Below, piece by piece: positions 1 through 5,164 of a DNA stretch of 7,917 nt. The position numbers and the translations under genes were made by a program. Source of the DNA: Robiginitomaculum sp. (GTDB taxonomy: Bacteria; Pseudomonadota; Alphaproteobacteria; Caulobacterales; Maricaulaceae); the NCBI GenBank assembly GCA_026982235.1, contig JALSHM010000459.1:1-7917 (forward strand). Reading direction: 5' to 3'. Within the stretch, counting starts at the first letter, position 1, and each line of letters opens with the position of its first letter. The notes under the pieces were generated by a model. It made no database searches. It was not told where the DNA came from and saw only the letters and a program-made list of their open reading frames with translations.

Positions 1-894
1 ATAAAACAGCGCACTTTCGTCCAGCGCCCCCACTGTATTGCCGTGGGCACAGGCCACATCATCGGCGTAAATTTCCAGCTCCGGCTTGGCGCGAATTTGA
101 CACGCATCCGATAGCATGATCCCATCATGGCGCATTTCCGCATCCGTGAATTGTGCAGGACGCCTCACATGGAATTTGCCTTGGAACACGCCCCGCGCTT
201 TATCGGTGACAACACCTTTGACGCTTTGGCGTATTTGGGCGCTTTCAGCCGCCAAATCTATATAGGAAGTCATATCGCAGTGGCGCTTATCATTTAAGAG
301 ATAAGCGCCGTGGATTTCTGCTGTTAAATTCTCACCCAAGCTGGCGATCCGGGTCTCGAACCGTGTCAGGCCACCGCCGAAACTGAGCGTGTGTTGGGTT
401 ATTTCCGCATCCGCCCAAGCATTGATTTGCGCGGTGGAAATACGGGTAGTGCCCTTGTGGTCATTATGGGATAGCGTGCGGGTCAGCTTCGCGCCTTGCG
501 CCAATTCAAACCGCATATCCAGATTGATAAACCCAGCAGCATCGCTCTCATGGGTTTCGTCCAAATGCAGTTCTGCACCCTCATCAATGCGTATGACAAT
601 ACGGGCATGGCCATTGTTAAGACCGCTTATCATCAGTTTTTCAGACGAGCTATAACCCAATGGCACGGTGATAACATATGTATCCCCACCAAAATTAGCT
701 GCCAATTTCCCCATAGGCGTGTCAGTACCAATATGGGTTTCACGGGTCAGGGCTAAGCCGGACGGCAGGTCAAATTCAGGCTCACAAACAGATGTCAAAC
801 CATTTGGCGCACCACTTAACGCCCCGCGCACATCCGTCCACTTCCACGCTTCCATACGGCGGTGAGGGAGGTTTTTTATTATCTGATCATTCAT
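1..894 (-). CDS. sufD: Fe-S cluster assembly protein SufD (partial, C-terminus outside window)
   Basis: SufD pairs with SufB, and with the ATPase SufC forms the cytosolic SufBCD scaffold that builds Fe-S clusters. The frame is open from the ATG at 894 to the window edge, giving 298 codons. The N-terminus has the family's PHRRMEAWKWTDVR segment (about residues 10-23). The C-terminal part has SDACQIRAKPELEIYADDV, then ACAHGNTVGALDESALFY, the strongly conserved beta-helix end of SufD with its HG.TVG.LDE signature. SufD proteins usually run to roughly 400 residues, but this one has a short N-terminus, so perhaps 50-100 residues are missing to the left. The start is supported by a strong GGGGAGG ribosome binding site (901-907) six bases upstream. 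It is the last operon gene visible; sufS/sufT/sufA-type genes may follow outside the window. The 129-bp gap to sufC holds a hairpin repeat pair that touches the ribosome binding site. Confidence 0.95.
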   Translation of the reverse strand, partial: MNDQIIKNLPHRRMEAWKWTDVRGALSGAPNGLTSVCEPEFDLPSGLALTRETHIGTDTPMGKLAANFGGDTYVITVPLGYSSSEKLMISGLNNGHARIVIRIDEGAELHLDETHESDAAGFINLDMRFELAQGAKLTRTLSHNDHKGTTRISTAQINAWADAEITQHTLSFGGGLTRFETRIASLGENLTAEIHGAYLLNDKRHCDMTSYIDLAAESAQIRQSVKGVVTDKARGVFQGKFHVRRPAQFTDAEMRHDGIMLSDACQIRAKPELEIYADDVACAHGNTVGALDESALFY

Positions 895-900
895 AAAACA

Positions 901-907
901 CCTCCCC
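901..907 (-). promoter_or_regulatory. sufD ribosome binding site, abutting a repeat hairpin
   Basis: The minus strand reads GGGGAGG six bases before the sufD ATG. Its first two G residues (907 and 906) are also the last two bases of the 8-bp outer stem formed by the flanking inverted repeats, so folding of the repeat pair could partly hide this site. The site itself is plain to see; the regulatory effect is inferred. Confidence 0.7.
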
Positions 908-935
908 GCTCATCCCCATGAAAATGGGGAACCAG
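906..935 (-). repeat. 30-bp hairpin repeat, copy A
   Basis: On the minus strand this 30-bp unit begins CTGG and ends ATGAGCGG. Its core is a 7-bp perfect stem (TCCCCAT 913-919 with ATGGGGA 924-930 on the plus strand) and a 4-base GAAA/TTTC loop. It matches copy B (974-1003) in its ends and loop, but the stem differs by paired changes. The layout resembles the CCCGC-loop-GCGGG hairpin repeats scattered through many proteobacterial genomes. That family assignment is from memory and unverified. Confidence 0.75.
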
Positions 936-945
936 CGCATAAAGA

Positions 946-960
946 GCGCACGTAGTGCGC
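946..960. repeat. Short perfect hairpin between the two repeat copies
   Basis: GCGCAC-GTA-GTGCGC is a perfect 6-bp stem with a 3-base loop, centred between repeat copies A and B. In the mRNA it would sit as a middle arm, enclosed by CCAG/CTGG and then by the 8-bp outer stem of the repeat pair. No U-tract follows on either strand, so it does not look like a terminator. Confidence 0.6.
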
Positions 961-973
961 ACATAATCTTCCA

Positions 974-1003
974 CTGGATACCCGCTTTCGCGGGTATGAG
1001 CGG
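974..1003 (+). repeat. 30-bp hairpin repeat, copy B (inverted relative to copy A)
   Basis: This plus-strand 30-bp unit also begins CTGG and ends ATGAGCGG. Its core is an 8-bp perfect stem (ATACCCGC 978-985 with GCGGGTAT 990-997) and a TTTC loop; read in the suf mRNA direction the loop is GAAA, a GNRA tetraloop. Against copy A the stem pairs A-T, G-C and C-G become C-G, A-T and T-A, and pairing is kept. With copy A it forms an inverted, BIME-like pair in the sufC-sufD gap. Confidence 0.75.
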
Positions 1004-1023
1004 AAATAAAAGGGCATACGGAA

Positions 1024-1770
1024 TTACGCAGCATATTTGTCATAGCCTTCTTTCTCTAACAATTTGGCAAAATCAGCATCACCACTGGCGACAATTTTTC
1101 CGTCTGCCAAAACATGTACACGGTCGGGCACGATATAATCCAGCAAGCGCTGATAATGGGTGATGACCAACATACCCCGCTCGGGGCTGCGCAGGGCATT
1201 GACGCCGTCGGCAACAATGCGCAGGGCGTCCACATCAAGTCCGCTATCTGTCTCGTCCATAATAATAAATTTCGGCTCTAACATCATCATTTGGAAAATT
1301 TCCATGCGCTTTTTCTCACCGCCCGAAAACCCGACATTGAGGGAGCGCTTGAGCATGTCCGGCTTTATCTTGAGTTCCTTGGCCACATTACGGGCTTTTT
1401 TCAGAAACTCAGGCGCCGACATTTCGTCCGCTCCGCGCGCTTTTAATTGTGCATTCAGCGCCGTGCGCAAGAACGTCATAGTCGGCACACCGGGGATTTC
1501 CAGCGGATATTGGAAAGACAAAAACAGCCCCGCCGCCGCCCGTTCTTCGGGTTCCATGTCGAGCAAATCTTGACCAAGATACTCCACAGAACCGTCCGTA
1601 ACATCATAGCCGTCCTTGCCCGTCAGCACATAGGACAAGGTCGATTTCCCCGCCCCATTCGGCCCCATTATCGCATGCACTTCGCCTGCCGGGACTTCAA
1701 GGGTCAGCCCGTTAAGAATAGTCTGTTGACCGTCATTTACAGTGGCCGTAAGGTTTTTAATTTTTATCAT
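1024..1770 (-). CDS. sufC: Fe-S cluster assembly ATPase SufC
   Basis: SufC is the ABC-type ATPase of the SufBCD complex. It binds SufB and SufD in the cytosol and drives the shape change needed for cluster assembly; it is not a transporter. All motifs are present in 248 residues, the normal family length: Walker A GPNGAGKST (36-44), Q-loop Gln87 in SFQYP, signature FSGGEKKR (148-155), Walker B ending in MDE (171-173) with the SufC-typical ETDSGLDVDALR, and the H-loop His205. The family-typical PGVPTMTFLR segment lies near residues 93-102. The start gives the expected MIKIKNL beta strand, but its ribosome binding site is weak: the upstream stretch is A-rich, with only a GAG close by. It lies 105 bp after the RidA-family gene and 129 bp before sufD, and both gaps contain hairpins. 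Confidence 0.98.
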   Translation of the reverse strand: MIKIKNLTATVNDGQQTILNGLTLEVPAGEVHAIMGPNGAGKSTLSYVLTGKDGYDVTDGSVEYLGQDLLDMEPEERAAAGLFLSFQYPLEIPGVPTMTFLRTALNAQLKARGADEMSAPEFLKKARNVAKELKIKPDMLKRSLNVGFSGGEKKRMEIFQMMMLEPKFIIMDETDSGLDVDALRIVADGVNALRSPERGMLVITHYQRLLDYIVPDRVHVLADGKIVASGDADFAKLLEKEGYDKYAA

Positions 1771-1820
1771 TTTTGTTTCTCTGTTTTCCTGCTCGTTTCC
1801 CGTTTTGTCTCTGGCACAAA

Positions 1821-1875
1821 CCGAATTAAAATCGATTCACTGGATCGATTTTTATGGCTACGCCATACCATTCGG
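1821..1875 (-). other. Predicted three-way RNA junction after the RidA-family gene
   Basis: This 55-base stretch starts right after the RidA-family stop codon. An outer 6-bp stem (CCGAAT 1821-1826 with ATTCGG 1870-1875) encloses two perfect hairpins: AAAATCGAT/ATCGATTTT (1828-1852, 9 bp, 7-base loop) and TATGGC/GCCATA (1853-1867, 6 bp, 3-base loop). The two arms stack directly against each other. The AT-rich stem followed by TTTTAATTC on the mRNA strand might pause or weakly terminate transcription before sufC, or protect an mRNA end. The pairing is visible; its function is inferred. Confidence 0.5.
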
Positions 1876-2277
1876 CTAACCCTTAAACGCCGTCACTTCG
1901 ATTTCGACTTTCATGTCTTTTTCTATCAAGTCAGCGATTACCATGGTTGCGGCGGGTTTTATGGCGCCGAAAGCCCGTTGTAATTCTGGCTGGATTTGTT
2001 CGATATATTTGCGGTTTGCCACCGTATATTGCACCCGCACTACATGTCCCATTTCAAAGCCTGCCGCGCGCAGGGCCGCATCGATTGTGGTAATGGCATT
2101 GCGGGTCTGTTGGGCGGCTTCTTCTGGCATGACGCCGAGCTCATAATTGGTGCCGGTTGTGCCCGATACAAAGCACCAATCGCCTTGGGCGACGGCACGG
2201 GAATAAGCGAATTTCTCTTCCCATTCAGAGCCGCTAGCGACGTGTTTACGGGTTGGTTTTTTTGTTGATTTAGTCAT
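1876..2277 (-). CDS. RidA/YjgF-family protein lacking the RidA arginine
   Basis: This 133-residue protein has the single-domain chorismate-mutase-like fold of the RidA/YjgF/UK114 family. The markers are YSRAVAQGDWCFVSGTTG (about 25-42), AQQTRNAITTIDAALRAAG (55-73), VVRVQYTV (79-86), and a C-terminal KVEIEVTAF (123-131). RidA proteins deaminate reactive 2-aminoacrylate and related imines formed by PLP enzymes, using an arginine in a P-A-R-T/S motif. Here that position reads KPAAT (107-111), with Ala110 in place of Arg, so classic imine deaminase activity is doubtful and it is probably another Rid subfamily. A clear AAAGGA ribosome binding site lies just upstream. It sits 24 bp after sufB in the same direction, so it is very likely co-transcribed. 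Its place inside the suf operon is not part of the usual iscR-desulfurase-sufBCD order. Confidence 0.88.
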   Translation of the reverse strand: MTKSTKKPTRKHVASGSEWEEKFAYSRAVAQGDWCFVSGTTGTNYELGVMPEEAAQQTRNAITTIDAALRAAGFEMGHVVRVQYTVANRKYIEQIQPELQRAFGAIKPAATMVIADLIEKDMKVEIEVTAFKG

Positions 2278-2301
2278 TGTTTTTTCCTTTGTTAAAATAA
2301 A

Positions 2302-3804
2302 TCATCCCACACTCCCCTCAAGGCTTATCGCCACCAATTTTTGGGCTTCGACTGCAAATTCCATGGGCAGTTTTTGCAAGACATCCCGACAAAAACCGTT
2401 GACGAGGAGCGCCACGGCGTCTTCTTCACTGAGGCCGCGCTGGCGACAATAAAATAATTGTTCATCAGAAAGTTTAGACGTTGTGGCTTCGTGTTCAAAC
2501 TGGGCAGACGGCGTGTTGGTTTCAATATAGGGTACGGTATGGGCACCACAGTTATCACCGATGAGCAGGCTATCACATTGGGTGAAATTCCGCGCACCCC
2601 TGGCTTTTTTGTGGGCACTGACAAGACCCCGGTATGTCTGATTAGACTTACCCGCAGATATGCCTTTGGAGATAATCCTGGATTTGGTGTTTTTACCCAA
2701 ATGGATCATTTTTGTGCCCGTGTCGGCTTGTTGAAATCCGTTGGTGATGGCAATGGAATAAAATTCGCCGGACGAGCCGTCGCCGCGCAAAATGCAAGAC
2801 GGATATTTCCAGGTAACGGCGGAACCCGTTTCGACTTGCGTCCATGACACTTTGGAATTCTTACCCCGGCAATCGGCGCGTTTAGTGACAAAATTATACA
2901 CACCGCCTTTACCTTCTGCGTCGCCCGGCCACCAATTTTGCACGGTGGAATATTTTATCTCAGCGTCTTCCAGCGCGATAAGCTCTACCACAGCGGCATG
3001 TAACTGATTCTCATCGCGCATGGGGGCGGTGCAGCCTTCCAGATAGGACACATAACTGCCCTTATCGGCGATAATGAGCGTACGCTCAAACTGCCCTGTA
3101 CCTTGGGCATTCATGCGAAAATATGTGGATAACTCCATAGGACAGCGCACACCCGGCGGAATATATACAAATGAGCCTTCAGAGAACACAGCCGTGTTCA
3201 ATGTGGCGAAAAAATTATCCGTGGGCGGCACGACCGTGCCCAAATATTTCTTCACCAATTCAGGATGCTTTTGCACAGCCTCACTCAAGGGGCAGAAAAT
3301 AACCCCGACCTTGGCCAGTTCTTCTTTGAACGTGGTGACCACGGAAACACTATCAAACACGGCGTCCACAGCCACACGCGGTGCGCCTTGCACACCCGCC
3401 AAAACTTCTTGTTCCTTGAGCGGGATACCGAGTTTTTTATAGACCTCCAATAAATCCGGATCCACCTCGTCCAAGGATTTAGGTCCGTCCTTGTCGGACT
3501 TGGGCGCGGCATAATAATAGGCGTCTTGGTAATCAATCTTGGGGTAATCCACCATGGCCCATGTGGGTTCCTCCATGGTTAGCCAGCGAGCGTAGGCATC
3601 CAGACGCCATTTCAGCATCCAGTCAGGCTCGTTCTTTTTTGCGGATATGAACCGGACAATATCTTCGTTTAAGCCCTTTGGCGCAAACTCCTGTTCAATA
3701 TCGCTCTCGAACCCGTATTTATATTTATCGGCCTCAAGACCAGCAACACCTTCTACGGTGCCTGCTTCAATGCTGTCCTTAGCGATTGTTTTTTGCTCGC
3801 CCAT
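2302..3804 (-). CDS. sufB: Fe-S cluster assembly scaffold protein SufB
   Basis: SufB is the core scaffold of SufBCD and receives sulfur from the cysteine desulfurase system. Its 500 residues match the family length. Recognisable blocks are EPDWMLKWRLDAYARW (59-74), PPTDNFFATLNTAVFSEGSFVYIPPGV (about 193-219, conserved throughout the family), YLEGCTAPMRDENQLHAAVVE (254-274) and GDNCGAHTVPYIE (417-429). Cys419 and the following EHEATTS block (437-443, with His438 and Glu439) correspond to the residues implicated in cluster assembly in E. coli SufB (Cys405, His433, Glu434). The ATG overlaps the stop of a short upstream ORF as TAATG, with an AGGAG ribosome binding site seven bases before it. That whole start region (3801-3818) is an exact copy of the end of the desulfurase gene, which suggests the two genes once overlapped directly before the 230-bp insertion between them. 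Confidence 0.98.
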   Translation of the reverse strand: MGEQKTIAKDSIEAGTVEGVAGLEADKYKYGFESDIEQEFAPKGLNEDIVRFISAKKNEPDWMLKWRLDAYARWLTMEEPTWAMVDYPKIDYQDAYYYAAPKSDKDGPKSLDEVDPDLLEVYKKLGIPLKEQEVLAGVQGAPRVAVDAVFDSVSVVTTFKEELAKVGVIFCPLSEAVQKHPELVKKYLGTVVPPTDNFFATLNTAVFSEGSFVYIPPGVRCPMELSTYFRMNAQGTGQFERTLIIADKGSYVSYLEGCTAPMRDENQLHAAVVELIALEDAEIKYSTVQNWWPGDAEGKGGVYNFVTKRADCRGKNSKVSWTQVETGSAVTWKYPSCILRGDGSSGEFYSIAITNGFQQADTGTKMIHLGKNTKSRIISKGISAGKSNQTYRGLVSAHKKARGARNFTQCDSLLIGDNCGAHTVPYIETNTPSAQFEHEATTSKLSDEQLFYCRQRGLSEEDAVALLVNGFCRDVLQKLPMEFAVEAQKLVAISLEGSVG

Positions 3805-3818
3805 TATGCGGCTCCTTT
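3801..3818 (-). repeat. 18-bp direct repeat flanking the insertion (sufB side)
   Basis: This 18-bp segment is identical to 4031-4048. On the mRNA strand it carries AAAGGAG, a 5-base spacer and TAATGG, that is, a ribosome binding site plus an overlapping stop and start codon. Here the ATG starts sufB. The copies lie exactly 230 bp apart and similarity stops sharply at both ends, as expected for a target-site or junction duplication. Confidence 0.85.
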
Positions 3819-4034
3819 TAGTGCGCTCACGGCAGTGCGCAAAAAGCGCACGCCTACGCGGGTGCGGCGCATAGGCGCCGACGGGCAGTCGCCCTTGCCT
3901 CGCTGCGCTCGGAGATTGATTGCGCTCACGCTAACCCGCAAGAGCAGGTACGCTACGCGGGTGCGCGCCATTAGGCGCGACGGCCACTTGGCCTTGCCTC
4001 GCTGCGCTCGGTAGGGGTTTAAAACTTTTACCAT
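3804..4034 (-). CDS. Short Arg-rich ORF in the insertion, possibly translated
   Basis: This 76-codon ORF starts at the ATG overlapping the desulfurase stop (TAATG) and ends in a TAA overlapping the sufB start (TAATG). Both ends have the same AAAGGAG ribosome binding site. The product is very basic, with about 13 arginines, and consists of two 33-residue repeats starting RAQRGK (residues 9 and 42) and sharing MxRTRV and a VSA near the end. The repeats are in frame because the DNA units are offset by 99 bp. No known domain is recognised. Other frames here are also largely open because the DNA is GC-rich and palindromic, so the ORF may be a by-product of a structured repeat. The best support for translation is its coupling to both neighbours. 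Confidence 0.3.
   Translation of the reverse strand: MVKVLNPYRAQRGKAKWPSRLMARTRVAYLLLRVSVSAINLRAQRGKGDCPSAPMRRTRVGVRFLRTAVSALKGAA
3821..3912 (-). repeat. 92-bp tandem unit 2 of the insertion
   Basis: Plus-strand hairpins in order are GTGCGC-AAAAA-GCGCAC with flanking GGC/GCC, then CGGCGC-ATAG-GCGCCG, then GGGC-AGTC-GCCC. The unit ends in the conserved CTTGCCTCGCTGCGCTCGG shared with unit 1. It aligns to unit 1 without gaps over 92 bp; differences are concentrated in the hairpin arms and loops, while the TGCGCTCACG, CTACGCGGGTGCG and 3'-end blocks are identical. Confidence 0.8.
3920..4011 (-). repeat. 92-bp tandem unit 1 of the insertion
   Basis: This unit has the same three hairpins as unit 2 with different arm sequences: ACCCGC-AAGA-GCAGGT, CGCGCC-ATTA-GGCGCG and GGCC-ACTT-GGCC (plus strand). 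In the middle hairpin three adjacent pairs are swapped on both arms. In the first hairpin three pairs change together, and the one imperfect pair is C-A on the plus strand but becomes a G-U wobble in RNA read from the minus strand, the direction of the suf mRNA. Confidence 0.8.
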
Positions 4035-4048
4035 TATGCGGCTCCTTT
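4031..4048 (-). repeat. 18-bp direct repeat flanking the insertion (desulfurase side)
   Basis: This exact copy of 3801-3818 is formed by the last codons of the desulfurase gene (Lys-Gly-Ala-Ala-stop) and the next bases. The TAA stop overlaps an ATG, which here starts the short ORF of the insertion rather than sufB. Confidence 0.85.
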
Positions 4049-5164
4049 GATTGCATGTTTGCGGATTTTTGCCCATGCTTGTAAAAATGTTTCGGCGTCT
4101 TCGGGCTTGCTTGTGTAGCCCAGAGAGATACGAATAGCACCATTTGGTGCTTTATCCGCCAGCCCCATAGCCGTGACGGCGCGGCTGGCACCAACCTTGC
4201 CGGACGAACAAGCCAGTCCGGTGGACACCGATATGCCCGCTAAATCCAGCCCCATCATTAAAGTGCTGGACGGCGTGTCAGGCACGGCAAAAAACAATGT
4301 ATTGGGCAAGCGCGGTGCGTCCTCGCCGAATATGGTCAATTTTGGCTCCATAGATTTCAAACCTGCCGCGATAGCATCCCGGATTTTGCGCGTATGGCTT
4401 AAATTTGCATCTAGTTCAGCCGCAGCCCCGAACCCGGCTATACCCGCCACGTTCAGCGTACCCGCACGGCGGCGTTTTTCTTGGCCGCCGCCTATCATCA
4501 TGGACGCATAAGGTGTGTCCGGCGCAATATATAAAGCCCCGACACCCTGAGGGCCGCCAATTTTATGGGCGGACACGGCCACATAATCTGCCATAGCAAC
4601 AACATTGAGCGGGATTTTCCCCAAGGCTTGCACGGCGTCAAACAGTAATAGCCCGTCCATGTCCCGCACCATGTCAACTATGGTTTCAGCATCTTGAATG
4701 ACCCCTGTCTCACTATTGGCGACGGCGATTGATATAAATGGTCGTCCATATATAGCCACATCATGGCGCGCCAGTTCCGCACGGAGCCAGTTTAAATCCA
4801 ACAATCCGCAGGATAATGCAGGTATCATCAAAACTTCCGCGCCAATCGTCTCTGCCATTAAAATACTCGCAGGGTGATCCATGCTTGAAATATACAAACG
4901 CTGGCACCCAGCATTTACAGCGGACTTAACCGCCGTATTGACCGCTTCGGTGCCGCTAGCGGTAAAAACTAAATCTTGGGCGCACACACCCATGGCCAAA
5001 GCTACGGCTTCGCGGCCATCTTCAACCAATTTGCGGGCGGCACGGCCATAGCCGTGGGGCGCGGATGCATTGCCGGGTGTCAAGAGCGCCGCCTGCATAG
5101 CCGCAACCACTTCGGGCCTGGCCGGAGCCGACGCGTTATGATCTAAATAAAGGGGGGTGTTCAT
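4034..5164 (-). CDS. Cysteine desulfurase, NifS/IscS-type (class V aminotransferase fold)
   Basis: This PLP enzyme removes sulfur from L-cysteine, leaving alanine, and holds it as a persulfide for Fe-S assembly on SufBCD. In 376 residues it shows YLDHNASAPARPEV (6-19), the ASGTEAVN cofactor loop (69-76), His97 in MDHPAS, Asn150 in NSETG, Asp176 and Gln179 in FDAVQALGK, the PLP lysine Lys201 in SAHKIGGPQGVGALY, the RRAGTLNV block (232-239), the persulfide cysteine Cys319 in STGLACSSGKVGAS, and Arg345 in AIRISLG. The longer active-site loop places it with the NifS/IscS group rather than the SufE-dependent SufS group, so no gene symbol is assigned. Its ATG overlaps the iscR stop by 4 bp (ATGA), with GGAGG seven bases upstream inside iscR, which predicts translational coupling. 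Confidence 0.95.
   Translation of the reverse strand: MNTPLYLDHNASAPARPEVVAAMQAALLTPGNASAPHGYGRAARKLVEDGREAVALAMGVCAQDLVFTASGTEAVNTAVKSAVNAGCQRLYISSMDHPASILMAETIGAEVLMIPALSCGLLDLNWLRAELARHDVAIYGRPFISIAVANSETGVIQDAETIVDMVRDMDGLLLFDAVQALGKIPLNVVAMADYVAVSAHKIGGPQGVGALYIAPDTPYASMMIGGGQEKRRRAGTLNVAGIAGFGAAAELDANLSHTRKIRDAIAAGLKSMEPKLTIFGEDAPRLPNTLFFAVPDTPSSTLMMGLDLAGISVSTGLACSSGKVGASRAVTAMGLADKAPNGAIRISLGYTSKPEDAETFLQAWAKIRKHAIKGAA

Larger units (their letters stand above)
3819..4030 (-). mobile_element. GC-rich palindromic insertion between the desulfurase gene and sufB
   Basis: This 212-bp insert lies between the two 18-bp direct repeats. It is clearly richer in GC than the flanking genes and holds two 92-bp tandem units (3821-3912 and 3920-4011) with a 7-bp spacer, plus a short non-repeated AT-rich stretch near 4012-4030. 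It encodes no transposase and has no transposon-like ends of its own; each unit is a string of three hairpins. By layout it resembles small non-autonomous palindromic elements such as the Rickettsia palindromic elements, which can sit within coding regions. That comparison concerns style only, not sequence. Mobility is inferred from the flanking duplication. Confidence 0.6.

Noticed and set aside
389..756. Two overlapping plus-strand ORFs of 86-88 codons at the left end
   Set aside because: They are antisense to sufD, whose frame is continuous and carries clear family motifs.
974..1003. Rho-independent terminator after sufC
   Set aside because: The hairpin is strong but no U-tract follows on the mRNA strand, and an inverted homologous copy nearby explains it better as a repeat.
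1447..1983. A 178-codon plus-strand ORF across the sufC start and the gap
   Set aside because: It runs antisense through sufC and the end of the Rid-family gene, has no recognisable domain, and its composition is that of the opposite strand of well-supported genes.
2458..2847. A 129-codon plus-strand ORF inside sufB
   Set aside because: It is antisense to the highly conserved C-terminal half of sufB and shows no domain or ribosome binding site.
3821..4011. CRISPR array
   Set aside because: There are only two 92-bp units with a 7-bp spacer, and they contain internal hairpins; there are no regular spacers of 30 bp or so and no cas genes.
3793..4014. A plus-strand ORF of 73 codons through the insertion
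   Set aside because: It overlaps the sufB start region and arises because the GC-rich palindromic repeats lack stops in several frames; no ribosome binding site or coupling to a neighbour was seen, unlike the minus-strand frame.
4034..5164. Group II SufS identity for the desulfurase
   Set aside because: The active-site segment STGLACSSGKVGAS and the surrounding loop resemble the NifS/IscS group rather than SufS, which has a shorter loop and a different RxGHHC-type context.
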